Source of the DNA: Emticicia aquatilis
GTDB lineage: Bacteria; Bacteroidota; Bacteroidia; Cytophagales; Spirosomataceae
Assembly (NCBI RefSeq): GCF_014644295.1
Contig: NZ_BMKK01000017.1
Span: 1 to 64,000 of the forward strand
Length of the DNA stretch: 64,000 bases
Direction of reading: 5' to 3'
Shown here: positions 55,120-63,612 of the stretch, piece after piece
How the letters are laid out: every line of letters starts with the position of its first letter
Numbering within the stretch: the stretch's first letter is position 1
Notes under the pieces: generated by a model
The model's input: the letters and a program-made list of their open reading frames with translations, nothing else
What the model was told of the DNA's origin: nothing
Databases searched by the model: none
Position numbers and translations under genes: made by a program

Positions 55120-55524
55120 ATGAAAAATATTGAAGAGATTTTGCAGAAATTGCTTGCTGAGCAAGATTTTTTGAAAGAAATGCAGGGGAGAATCGTAGAA
55201 AACTATGATATTATGATTCAGAATCAGCAACAAAATGCCGATAATCATGAGGTGGTGATTCATAACCAAGCTACGATTATTCGTAATCAAGAAATCATTG
55301 TCAATAATCAGATAAATATTGTTCGTAATCAGAAGCAAATCGCCCAAAATCAGATTCAATTAGAGGTTATCTTACAGACACAAGCTCATGTTTTGAATTT
55401 AGTAAAAAAGCTAACAGGCGAAAACGAAACACTCGAAGATACAACTAAATCTATTGAAAATTTGATTTTATCTAAGCAGGAAAGTATAAAAAATAGACCT
55501 TTAAACGACCCTTCTACTTTATAA
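55120..55524 (+). CDS. IxxNQxx heptad coiled-coil protein 1
   Basis: 134 residues. An N-terminal helix (1-25) is followed by heptads of the form IxxNQxx from about 33 to 85 (VIHNQAT, IIRNQEI, IVNNQIN, IVRNQKQ, IAQNQIQ). The C-terminal third is a further helix without the motif. Ile at a and Asn at d is the N@d signature of trimeric coiled coils in surface adhesins (IxxNTxx), where Asn layers bind anions in the core. No signal peptide or membrane segment, so it is probably cytoplasmic. Function unknown. Convergent with the XRE gene; a second such protein is at 63309. Confidence 0.75.
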   Translation: MKNIEEILQKLLAEQDFLKEMQGRIVENYDIMIQNQQQNADNHEVVIHNQATIIRNQEIIVNNQINIVRNQKQIAQNQIQLEVILQTQAHVLNLVKKLTGENETLEDTTKSIENLILSKQESIKNRPLNDPSTL

Positions 55525-55534
55525 AAATTGGCTA

Positions 55535-55990
55535 TTAATTAGCTATTTTTTCTTCCAAAAGCCTAACCTGAATTTGTAATGATTTTATCTCAGAATCCTT
55601 ACTTTCTACAATCTGCTTGGTCAATTTAAGTTGAATTTGCAGCCCTTCTATTTGTTGACTCAGTAGTTTATTATGGAATTCTAATTGCTTTTTTTCATTA
55701 CTGAAATCGTCGCCTGTTTCTTTTGCAGGCTTATTTTTAGCTTTAGAGCCGTATAATTCTTCAATTTGTTCAAGACTTAATTCCGTGAAATCGGAATTTC
55801 TTAAGTCGTCGATATTTATTCCAAAAAAATCACTAATTAATTCACAAACATCTAATGGAGGAAAAGTTTTGCCGATTTCATAATCTGAAATAGCACTTTT
55901 GCTTATCTTTAGTTTTTCTCCTAATGATTCTAAGGTTAATTTCTGTTTCTTTCGTAGTATCCTGAGGTTCGAGCCGAATTTATTTTCCAT
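55535..55990 (-). CDS. XRE-family regulator with C-terminal coiled coil
   Basis: 151 residues. HTH_3 at about 5-62 (FGSNLRILRKKQKLTLESLGEKLKISKSAISDYEIGKTFPPLDVCELISDFFGI). The C-terminal 60 residues form a strong coiled coil (LEFHNKLLSQQIEGLQIQLKLTKQIVESKDSEIKSLQIQVRLLEEK) for dimerisation. An inverted repeat TTCC-N8-GGAA lies 25 bp upstream of its ATG and is repeated before the gene at 58720. Convergent with heptad protein 1. Confidence 0.85.
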   Translation of the reverse strand: MENKFGSNLRILRKKQKLTLESLGEKLKISKSAISDYEIGKTFPPLDVCELISDFFGINIDDLRNSDFTELSLEQIEELYGSKAKNKPAKETGDDFSNEKKQLEFHNKLLSQQIEGLQIQLKLTKQIVESKDSEIKSLQIQVRLLEEKIAN

Positions 55991-56014
55991 TATTTAGGAA
56001 TTTTACTATTTTAT

Positions 56015-56030
56015 TTCCGAAAATTTGGAA
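56015..56030. promoter_or_regulatory. TTCC-N8-GGAA site upstream of the XRE gene
   Basis: TTCCGAAAATTTGGAA, 25 bp upstream of the XRE start codon. Same length and outer bases as three sites before 58720. Candidate autoregulatory operator. Confidence 0.5.
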
Positions 56031-56188
56031 TATATTTTAAATGTTTGTTACTTTGTTTTGCAATTTAATCAATTCGTCAAAGATTAAAAAATCTTATTTA
56101 TTGACCAGTGAATGATTAAATAATACTAAAAGCTCTTATAATCTTTAAGCACAGACAATTACATTCAAAAGTATAGCACTCGAAGTCG

Positions 56189-57328
56189 ATGAAAAAACTT
56201 TTTTACTTGGGCATAATCGGACTAATTCTGTTCGAGTTCTTGAATGTTTATTTCATCATGCCGCTGCCAGGTAGCCAGCGAATACGAAGTATCGACTTAG
56301 CGTATTTTCTTTACACTTGGCGTTGGGCGTTTCGTGGATTCTTTGTTTTGTTGTTGATTGTTGGTTTTTTGCAAGCATTCAAGACTTCTAAATGGCTTTC
56401 TTTAGGTGGTTTGGTGTTAGTTTTTGGGGCTATTTATGCGTTTAATTTTCAAATGGCGGCCGATACGATGTTCTATCAGCCACAAAGTTTGCAAATGAAG
56501 CCAGCGAAAGCAAATAAAATAGAGAAAGACCGAATTGTAATTGGTATAGAGTTAAACGGCCAAGCAAGAGCATATCCGATTTCGCTGATTGGCTATCATC
56601 ATCAAGTGCTTGATACGCTGGCAGGGAAGAAAATAATGGTCACGTACTGCACCGTTTGCCGAACAGGGCGTATTTATGAGCCGATTGTTGGCGGAAAACC
56701 CGAAAAGTTTCGCTTGGTAGGCATGGACCATTTTAATGCCATGTTTGAAGACGAAACCACCAAAAGTTGGTGGCGACAAGCCAACGGTGAGGCAATTATC
56801 GGAAAGCTGAAAGGACAAACATTGCCTGAATTATTTTCGGAACAAACATCGCTCGAAAAATGGCTGGCTTTGCACCCCAACAGCTTAATTATGCAACCCG
56901 ATGAGCATTTTAAGGAAAAATACGATAGCACAGCCAAGTACGAAAAAGGCAAAAGCAAGAGCGATTTGACCCGTACAGATTCGTTATCGTGGAAAGAGAA
57001 ATCGTGGGTAGTAGGTGTAGCAATCGGGAAGGATAGTAAGGCCTTCGATTGGCTTCGATTGAAGAAAGAAAGAGTCATAAACGAGCAAGTAGGAGCGAAG
57101 GCGATTGCCTTAGTTTTGGCGGCTGATAATAAAAGTTTCTTTGCTTTTGAGCGTCCGAGCAAAGAAGCTAAGTTTCAACTCAGAAGTGATACCATTATTG
57201 TTGATAATCGAAAATTTATGATAAATGGAAAGTCAGTCAATGGCTCTGAGTCACTCATAAAAGTGAAGGCCTATCAAGAGTTTTGGCATAGTTGGCAGAC
57301 TTTCCACCCTACAACCCAAAAATACTGA
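56189..57328 (+). CDS. DUF3179-family membrane protein
   Basis: 379 residues with three N-terminal membrane segments (about 5-24, 48-64, 72-90). The DUF3179 domain (about 110-375) has GIELNGQARAYPISLIGYHHQVLDTLAGKKIMVTYCTVCRTGRIYEP, in which the cysteines of TYCTVCR are the family hallmark. Function is unknown; members are often periplasmic. Followed 17 bp later by a histidine phosphatase gene, likely an operon. Confidence 0.82.
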   Translation: MKKLFYLGIIGLILFEFLNVYFIMPLPGSQRIRSIDLAYFLYTWRWAFRGFFVLLLIVGFLQAFKTSKWLSLGGLVLVFGAIYAFNFQMAADTMFYQPQSLQMKPAKANKIEKDRIVIGIELNGQARAYPISLIGYHHQVLDTLAGKKIMVTYCTVCRTGRIYEPIVGGKPEKFRLVGMDHFNAMFEDETTKSWWRQANGEAIIGKLKGQTLPELFSEQTSLEKWLALHPNSLIMQPDEHFKEKYDSTAKYEKGKSKSDLTRTDSLSWKEKSWVVGVAIGKDSKAFDWLRLKKERVINEQVGAKAIALVLAADNKSFFAFERPSKEAKFQLRSDTIIVDNRKFMINGKSVNGSESLIKVKAYQEFWHSWQTFHPTTQKY

Positions 57329-57345
57329 AAATTTAGCGTAGAAAT

Positions 57346-58287
57346 ATGTTGTGCTTTCATCTAAAAAAACAAAAACTGATTAAAAATTTTGCCTTTTTGG
57401 GCGTAATGCTGATAGCATTTGTATCTTTTAAATGTACCAAAGAAGAAGCCAAACCCAAGCCAGTTATCGTGTCGGCCGATTTTTATAATCGTATGTTGTT
57501 TATCGACCAGCAGAGTTATCAGATAAAAACATCTGAACCTGCTACATTCAAGAAATTGGGGACGAATACAAGTTTTAATATTTCGGAAACGGGCCTAATT
57601 ACACAAACAACCATCAATGTTGTGCATGAAATTGAGGCAACTTGGGCTGATGGTACAAAGACCAAGTTTTTTGTAATGGCAGCCAGCGGAACGGCCGATA
57701 AAAATCATTATTTGAGAGGCTGGAAATACATTGAGAAACTGTACGCTACCGATACAACTCGTGCCATCGTGATTCGTCATGCCGAAGCTATTGTAGGAAC
57801 TGACGGCGAAACGCTACCTGCTTCAACAAATTGGTGGACATCGTGCGATAGTAAATTGGCTCGTCAGTTGAGTGAGAATGGAAGAAAACAGTCGGAGTAT
57901 TACGGAACGGTATTTAAGGGCGTGAAAATGCCTATCAAAAAGATATTTGCGAGCGAGTTTTGTAGAGCAAAGCAAACGGCAGAACTCATGAATTTGGGTT
58001 TACCTATTACGATTGATAAGCGAATCAACGGTCATTTTTATAATGTTTCGGGCGTAACGTCGGACGTTGGAATGGTCAAGATTTTGGAAGAACAGGTTGC
58101 CACAAAACAACTCTTGATGTTGGCCGCTCACTATGACATTAGTGCGGGAATATCTAAAATGGGGACACTTGATATGGCCGATAGTTTTTTTATGAAAATA
58201 GGTGCTGATAAAAAGACTGCTTTTCAAGGAATTGTGTCGTATCCAATGTGGCGAGCGTATTATGATATTGAGTCGTCCAAAAAGTAA
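57346..58287 (+). CDS. Exported histidine-phosphatase superfamily protein
   Basis: 313 residues. An N-terminal hydrophobic stretch with possible lipobox (LIAFVSFKC) precedes a beta-rich segment of about 110 residues. The phosphatase domain begins AIVIRHAEA (about 141-149; catalytic His in the RH motif, with A instead of G after it). Second-site residues include LARQLSENGRKQSEYYGT, FASEFCRAKQTAEL and LMLAAHYDIS, the second catalytic His. Substrate is unknown. Follows DUF3179 gene in the same unit. Confidence 0.75.
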   Translation: MLCFHLKKQKLIKNFAFLGVMLIAFVSFKCTKEEAKPKPVIVSADFYNRMLFIDQQSYQIKTSEPATFKKLGTNTSFNISETGLITQTTINVVHEIEATWADGTKTKFFVMAASGTADKNHYLRGWKYIEKLYATDTTRAIVIRHAEAIVGTDGETLPASTNWWTSCDSKLARQLSENGRKQSEYYGTVFKGVKMPIKKIFASEFCRAKQTAELMNLGLPITIDKRINGHFYNVSGVTSDVGMVKILEEQVATKQLLMLAAHYDISAGISKMGTLDMADSFFMKIGADKKTAFQGIVSYPMWRAYYDIESSKK

Positions 58288-58457
58288 AACTCACATTGTA
58301 AGTAAATTTTCATCATAGGTTTATAAGACTCTGTATAGCACTTTGTTGTGCAGAGTTTCAAGTTTTTTTCGCTTCTAAATCCATCATAAAATATTAAAGA
58401 ATTGATTAAGTTTTATTCAGACTCTGCTCATTGTTTTATGAGTGGAGTTTTTTTTGT

Positions 58458-58473
58458 TTCCAAATAAATGGAA
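58458..58473. promoter_or_regulatory. TTCC-N8-GGAA site 1
   Basis: TTCCAAATAAATGGAA. It shares 15 of 16 positions with site 2. Confidence 0.5.
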
Positions 58474-58597
58474 ATTTAGCTCTTTAGGGTTCCCTGCCAT
58501 AAAATTCTCTATTTTCTCTAATATTCATTGTTTTTTCTTTTTTTAGTATGAAATATTACTTGTTGTTTATTTTTATAATTCAATCCCGATATTTTTA

Positions 58598-58613
58598 TTC
58601 CAAATTAATGGAA
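58598..58613. promoter_or_regulatory. TTCC-N8-GGAA site 2
   Basis: TTCCAAATTAATGGAA. It is the exact reverse complement of site 3, which lies 14 bp further on, so the two form a 46-bp inverted pair that could also fold in RNA. Confidence 0.5.
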
Positions 58614-58627
58614 AAATAAATATTAAA

Positions 58628-58643
58628 TTCCATTAATTTGGAA
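58628..58643. promoter_or_regulatory. TTCC-N8-GGAA site 3
   Basis: TTCCATTAATTTGGAA, the reverse complement of site 2 and 77 bp before the ATG of the AhpD-like gene. Confidence 0.5.
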
Positions 58644-58719
58644 ATATGAATATTTTAATATTTTTTTGTCCTGCCTTTGAAAAACGCTATTTATTCAATC
58701 ATAAATTTTAGCTATTACC

Positions 58720-59298
58720 ATGCCCCATATTCCTTTAGAGAGCCATTTGCCAGGCATAACGGGCCTGCTCGAATACCGTAAAGACTCAGCAGCTCCAATT
58801 CGAGAATTGACCCAAATTTTACTTCGTGGAGAATCGACTCTTACCGAAGGAGAACGAGAGCTAATAGCCACTTTGGTTTCATCACGCAATCAATGTGTAT
58901 TCTGCACAACCGCCCATACGGCAGCGGCTGACATTCTTTTGGGCGAGTCGGAAACTTGCCAAATGGTAAAAGATGATTTTGAAACCGCACCCGTCAGCGA
59001 AAAGATGAAAGCTTTGTTGGGTATTGCGGCTGCGGTGCAAGAAAACGGAAAAAAGGTAACCGAATCGAAAGTTGAACGAGCCAAAAATGCAGGAGCAACC
59101 GACCGTGAAATCCATGATACGGTATTGATTGCTGCTTTGTTTTGTCTTTATAATAAATACGTCGATGGCTTGGCCAGTTTTACACCTTCCGAACCAGCCT
59201 TTTATCAGAAACTTGGCGAACGCATAACTACCGTTGGCTATAATCGCTTGCCGGGAGGCTACGACCAACTAAAAACCGAAAATCAAAACCTAAAATAA
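58720..59298 (+). CDS. AhpD/carboxymuconolactone-decarboxylase-like protein
   Basis: 192 residues. The CxxC redox pair is Cys59 and Cys62 in NQCVFCTTAHTAAADIL, with the downstream His of the family. It matches the peroxidase-related AhpD group, all-helical oligomers that reduce peroxides or act on aromatic lactones. No signal peptide. It opens a tight operon: the TonB receptor follows 13 bp later. Confidence 0.82.
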   Translation: MPHIPLESHLPGITGLLEYRKDSAAPIRELTQILLRGESTLTEGERELIATLVSSRNQCVFCTTAHTAAADILLGESETCQMVKDDFETAPVSEKMKALLGIAAAVQENGKKVTESKVERAKNAGATDREIHDTVLIAALFCLYNKYVDGLASFTPSEPAFYQKLGERITTVGYNRLPGGYDQLKTENQNLK

Positions 59299-59310
59299 AT
59301 CCATTCTCTA

Positions 59311-62076
59311 ATGAAACATTTCTACACTTTGCTATTTTTTGTGAGTACCACTTATTTTGCTCTTGCTCAGAATATCACAGGAAAAATATTGGATTCAGAA
59401 ACCCAAAAACCTGTTGTTGGAGCGTCGATAAGCCTTAAAGGGAAGCTTTCAGGTACGATATCTAACTCAGAAGGAGAGTTTTCATTAAAATCTACGATTC
59501 CTGCTACGCTCATTGTTTCGGTCATTGGCTACGAACGCCAAGAAGTAAACGTAAGTTCGACAAATCCAATAAAAATATCGCTTAAAACAGGTTCAGAACT
59601 TTTACAGCAAGTTGTTGTATCGGCTTCACGTATCGAAGAAAATATTTTAAAATCGCCAGTTACGATTGAAAAAATGGATATTAGAGCTATTCAACAATCG
59701 CCATCAGCCAATTTCTACGATGCTTTATTAAATCTCAAAGGATTGGATATGGTTACGAGTAGCTTGACCTACAAAGCCATCAATACTCGTGGTTTTAATA
59801 CAACAGGAAATGGCCGCTTTTTACAAACCGTTGATGGAATGGATAGCCAGTCGGCTGGTTTAGGTTTTGCCATGGGAAATCTCTTTGGGCCACACGATAT
59901 TGATGTTGAAAGCGTAGAATTAATTCCAGGAGCAGCTTCGGCTCTTTACGGGCCAGTGGCGTTCAATGGTTTACTTTCTACTCGTACTAAAAATCCGTTT
60001 GATTATCAAGGTTTGAGTGTACAGACAAAAATTGGTGTCAATCATATAGGCGATGGAACAAGCTACGGAGCTAAACCAATGGGTGATTTTGCGATTCGCT
60101 ACGCAAAAGCTTTTAATGGAAAGTTTGCTTTTAAAATCAATGCTTCTCATTTGGCTGGTACTGATTGGTACGCCAACGACCTGACAGATATAGATGCCAA
60201 TACGGCAGTTGGTAGTCGTGGGCCAAACAACCCTGGTAAAAACCAAGTAAATATCTATGGCGATGAGGTTGCTCAGACCATTGCGGGCATTGGTCGGGTA
60301 TCTCGCACAGGTTACGGAGAAAGAGATTTGGCAAATTATGGCGTGCACAGTACCAAGGTAGGTGGAGCAGTGCATTATAGAATCACCGATAATTTAGAGG
60401 CAATTTATCAGTTGAGTTACAGTAAAGGTGTAGCTCAATATACCGGTAGTCAGCGTTTTGCAATAAATGGTTTTCAGTTCGTACAACAACGTCTCGAACT
60501 CAAAAGTGATAAGTTTTACGTAAGGGCTTATTCGAGCCAAGAAGACTCTAAGGATTCGTATCAAGTGCGTTCGTTGGGACAATTAATTAACAAAACTTGG
60601 GTAAAAGATTTGAATGGCAATGTGGTTGCTCCGAATCTTGCCGATGCTACTTGGTTTCAACGATATACGGAGGCTTTTACGGGCAAAATTACAGGAGTAT
60701 CGGCAAATAGCGATGCTACTGCAAGAGCTTTTGCTGACCAAGGACGATTATTACCCGGAACGGCTGAATTTGATGCTGCTAAGCAAAAATTAATCGAAAC
60801 ACAAGGTTTGAGCGGAGCAGGAATTTATAGCCGTTGTGGCTTGAGGCACTTAGAAGGAATGTATGATTTTAGTTCGGCCTTGAAAGTAATTAACTTACAA
60901 GTAGGTGGAAACGTGAGAAAATACTATTTGGATACACAGGGTACATTATTTGATGATAAAGGTAAAAACTTGACTAACTCTGAGTACGGCGTTTTTGCCC
61001 AAGCTTCAAAATCGCTTTGGAAAGATAAACTGAAATTGACGTTATCGGGCAGATACGATAAAAACGAAAATTTTGAAGGACGTTTTACACCACGTGGTTC
61101 GATAGTATTTAGTCCAAGAGAAAATCAAAATTTCAGAGCAAGTTATCAGACTGGCTTTAGAAACCCAACCATTGGCGACCAATACATCAAGCTAAATGCG
61201 GGGCCGATTATTATTTTGGGTGGAGCTCCCGTGAATTCGGTCGATACCAAAGAGGCCAATGCTTACAATAACTCATATACGATTGCTTCGGTAAGTGCAT
61301 TCGGGGCTGCGTTTGGCAAAGAAGTAGGAAGCGGTGTGCCATTTCCGCAAGCAGTAGCCAACAATAAAGATAAATTAGTAAAATCGAATGTTGCTTACAT
61401 AAAGCCAGAGCGTGTGCAAAGCTTCGAGATTGGCTACAAAGGCTTATTGACACAAAAACTACTTTTTGATATTAACTACTATTACAGCCAATACCAAGAC
61501 TTTTTGATAAATACCGTAGTAATGGCTCCGAATAGCCCAGTATTAGCTGCTGATGGTAAGCCGAATTTCAATGCTGCTGCCGATATTTTGGGAGGTAAAA
61601 CCCAATTGTATCAGCTCTATACCAATGCTTCTGATAAAGTTTCTATTCAAGGTGTGGGTGTTGGTTTGGGGTATATTTTGCCTAAAAACTACCGCATCAA
61701 TGCCAACGCAACTTGGTCGGACTTCAATATTTTAGATGCTAATCCGAGCAATATTCCTGCTTTTAATACACCAAAATGGAAAACAAATTTGGTTGTCAGC
61801 AATGCTAAACTTACCGAAAAATTGGGCTTTAGTGTGGCATGGCACTGGCAGTCGGCATTTGATTGGTATGGCACATTTACAACACCTCTACCGGGCAGAA
61901 TCAATGCTTATAGCTTGCTCGATGCACAAGTGAGTTATCGAGTATCAAGCCTAAAAACCATTGTAAAACTGGGTGCAAGTAATTTGACCAATCAATATAT
62001 TGTTCAAGCGTTTGGTTCTCCTGCCGTTGGCGGATTGTATTATGTGAGTTTGAATTTTGATGAGATGTTTAGATAA
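59311..62076 (+). CDS. TonB-dependent receptor with CarboxypepD_reg-like domain
   Basis: 921 residues with a signal peptide (YFALAQ). CarboxypepD_reg-like domain about 20-100 (NITGKILDSETQKPVVGASISLKGK). A plug (about 110-230) includes NLKGLDMVTSSLTYKAINTRGFN, followed by a large barrel ending YYVSLNFDEMFR with a terminal aromatic residue. No SusD partner. In the operon with an AhpD-like protein, an MFS transporter and a heptad protein, it probably takes in a small molecule that the MFS passes on; the substrate is unknown. Confidence 0.88.
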   Translation: MKHFYTLLFFVSTTYFALAQNITGKILDSETQKPVVGASISLKGKLSGTISNSEGEFSLKSTIPATLIVSVIGYERQEVNVSSTNPIKISLKTGSELLQQVVVSASRIEENILKSPVTIEKMDIRAIQQSPSANFYDALLNLKGLDMVTSSLTYKAINTRGFNTTGNGRFLQTVDGMDSQSAGLGFAMGNLFGPHDIDVESVELIPGAASALYGPVAFNGLLSTRTKNPFDYQGLSVQTKIGVNHIGDGTSYGAKPMGDFAIRYAKAFNGKFAFKINASHLAGTDWYANDLTDIDANTAVGSRGPNNPGKNQVNIYGDEVAQTIAGIGRVSRTGYGERDLANYGVHSTKVGGAVHYRITDNLEAIYQLSYSKGVAQYTGSQRFAINGFQFVQQRLELKSDKFYVRAYSSQEDSKDSYQVRSLGQLINKTWVKDLNGNVVAPNLADATWFQRYTEAFTGKITGVSANSDATARAFADQGRLLPGTAEFDAAKQKLIETQGLSGAGIYSRCGLRHLEGMYDFSSALKVINLQVGGNVRKYYLDTQGTLFDDKGKNLTNSEYGVFAQASKSLWKDKLKLTLSGRYDKNENFEGRFTPRGSIVFSPRENQNFRASYQTGFRNPTIGDQYIKLNAGPIIILGGAPVNSVDTKEANAYNNSYTIASVSAFGAAFGKEVGSGVPFPQAVANNKDKLVKSNVAYIKPERVQSFEIGYKGLLTQKLLFDINYYYSQYQDFLINTVVMAPNSPVLAADGKPNFNAAADILGGKTQLYQLYTNASDKVSIQGVGVGLGYILPKNYRINANATWSDFNILDANPSNIPAFNTPKWKTNLVVSNAKLTEKLGFSVAWHWQSAFDWYGTFTTPLPGRINAYSLLDAQVSYRVSSLKTIVKLGASNLTNQYIVQAFGSPAVGGLYYVSLNFDEMFR

Positions 62077-62082
62077 ATAAAA

Positions 62083-63282
62083 ATGACTCAGAAACCACTT
62101 TTTGCCTTTATTGTTTGTATGCTGTGCTACCTTTTGGGTGGCACGGCCAGTACTTTAATGTCGGTTTATTTACCCGTAGCTATTCCTGAATTATTACAAC
62201 GAACACCGACTGAGCAAGAGTTAGGCGAAATAGGGGCTTATTTGAGTTCGTCTTCTATTTTTGGATGGATGATTGGTGGTTTAGTTTTAGGTGTAGTGAG
62301 CGATAAAATCGGACGCATAAAAACCTTGGCATTTGCCACTGCTCTATATGGATTCTTTACTTTGTTGGTTGTTTTTGTGCATGATTGGCAGGTTTTATTG
62401 ATTTATCGTTTCTTTACAGGAATGGGTATTGGTGGAGTATTGTTGGTAAGTACGGTTTATATTTCTGAAATCTGGAAAGAAAATAATCGTCCTGTTATAT
62501 TGGGTATTTTGGCGGTAGCTTTTCCTGTCGGTATTGTTTTAAGTGGTGGACTCAATGTGTTTTTCGATTATTGGAAAGATGCGTTTTGGTTGGGAATTTT
62601 ACCTTTGATATTATCTGTCATTACACTCTTTTTTTTGCCTGAATCCGAGAAATGGAAGCAAATGCAAAGACTTGATAATCAAATATTTAAAAGCCTATTT
62701 TTGCAGGAAAACCGCAGGAGTCTGTTTTACGGTTCTGCTATTTTTGGCTCAGTTTTGGTGGGGCTGTGGGGAATTTTTTCGTGGCTTCCCACTTGGGTAC
62801 AAAGCCTACTCGGTAACACCTCTGATGGGCAAACCGAACGGGGCCTAACAATGATTTTATTAGGTGTTGGGGGGATAGTAGGCGGTGGTTTATCGGGCTT
62901 TTTGATTCAGAAACTCGGAGCTATCAAAACGCTAATACTCACTTTTGCAGGTTGTATTTTGGCTTGCGGCATATTATTTCTCACTAATACCCAGTTTTCA
63001 AAAATTATTTATGCCGAAATGGCTTTTCTGACCCTCTTTTTGGGTATTAGTCAGGGAGCTTTATCAAGTTATATCCCTGCTTTATTTCCTGTCAATATTC
63101 GAGCAACTGCTACGGGCTTTTGCTTCAATATTGCTCGCTTTTTTACTGCTACTGCCGTTTTTTTTGTGGGTAATTTGGTTAGTTTTTTCGGTGGTTTTAG
63201 TAATGCACTTTTATCGTTTTCAGCATTTTTTGTTTTGGCTATCATAGCCACTTTTTATGCTAATAAATTAAACGAATCATAA
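62083..63282 (+). CDS. MFS transporter (sugar/aromatic-acid porter type)
   Basis: 399 residues, 12 predicted membrane helices. The conserved loop 2-3 motif is GGLVLGVVSDKIGRIKTLAF, with GMGIGGVLLVSTVYISEIW in helix 4/5. Inner-membrane uptake or efflux. Starts 7 bp after the TonB receptor, so receptor and transporter likely serve one substrate. Confidence 0.88.
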   Translation: MTQKPLFAFIVCMLCYLLGGTASTLMSVYLPVAIPELLQRTPTEQELGEIGAYLSSSSIFGWMIGGLVLGVVSDKIGRIKTLAFATALYGFFTLLVVFVHDWQVLLIYRFFTGMGIGGVLLVSTVYISEIWKENNRPVILGILAVAFPVGIVLSGGLNVFFDYWKDAFWLGILPLILSVITLFFLPESEKWKQMQRLDNQIFKSLFLQENRRSLFYGSAIFGSVLVGLWGIFSWLPTWVQSLLGNTSDGQTERGLTMILLGVGGIVGGGLSGFLIQKLGAIKTLILTFAGCILACGILFLTNTQFSKIIYAEMAFLTLFLGISQGALSSYIPALFPVNIRATATGFCFNIARFFTATAVFFVGNLVSFFGGFSNALLSFSAFFVLAIIATFYANKLNES

Positions 63283-63308
63283 TCTTACATTTAAACCTTA
63301 CACTCAAA

Positions 63309-63551
63309 ATGGCAAATTCAGACGCATCATTAGAAAATCAACAAGTGATTATCGAAAATCAAAAAATGATTCTTGAAAACCAACAAACTATTGTGGTGAA
63401 CCAAGCACAAATCTTAAAAAACCAAGAGCAACTAAATGCCAATCAACAAACGATTCTTGCTAATCAGAATCATATTTTAGAGAATCAAACAAACTTTACG
63501 AAGATACTTAGTAATCAAGACGAAATCTTGACCTTTGTGAAATCTCGTTAA
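63309..63551 (+). CDS. IxxNQxx heptad coiled-coil protein 2
   Basis: 80 residues made almost wholly of heptads: VIIENQK, MILENQQ, TIVVNQA, QILKNQE, QLNANQQ, TILANQN, HILENQT, with the 7-residue phase unbroken from about residue 8 to 57 and a short tail with SNQDEIL. Ile/Leu at a and Asn at d gives the N@d pattern of trimeric coiled coils. It lies 27 bp after the MFS gene and shares that operon. No signal peptide. Function unknown; it may be a small oligomeric partner of the transporter or the next gene product. Confidence 0.75.
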   Translation: MANSDASLENQQVIIENQKMILENQQTIVVNQAQILKNQEQLNANQQTILANQNHILENQTNFTKILSNQDEILTFVKSR

Positions 63552-63612
63552 GTTCTTAGGTTTGGGTTCCTATGTTGCTTGTTTTATGTGGTTTTCCCTT
63601 TCATATTTTGTT

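Larger units (their letters stand above)
58288..58719. other. 432-bp AT-rich control region with three TTCC-N8-GGAA sites
   Basis: No gene. It holds the inverted-repeat sites listed separately at 58458, 58598 and 58628. The rest is AT-rich, with no strong TAnnTTTG box; TGCCTTTG at 58672-58679 is a weak candidate, 41 bp before the ATG at 58720. Confidence 0.5.

Noticed and set aside
55120-63551. CRISPR-like or tandem DNA repeat behind the NQ heptads
   Set aside because: The repeats are at protein level with varied codons; there are no conserved direct repeats with spacers.
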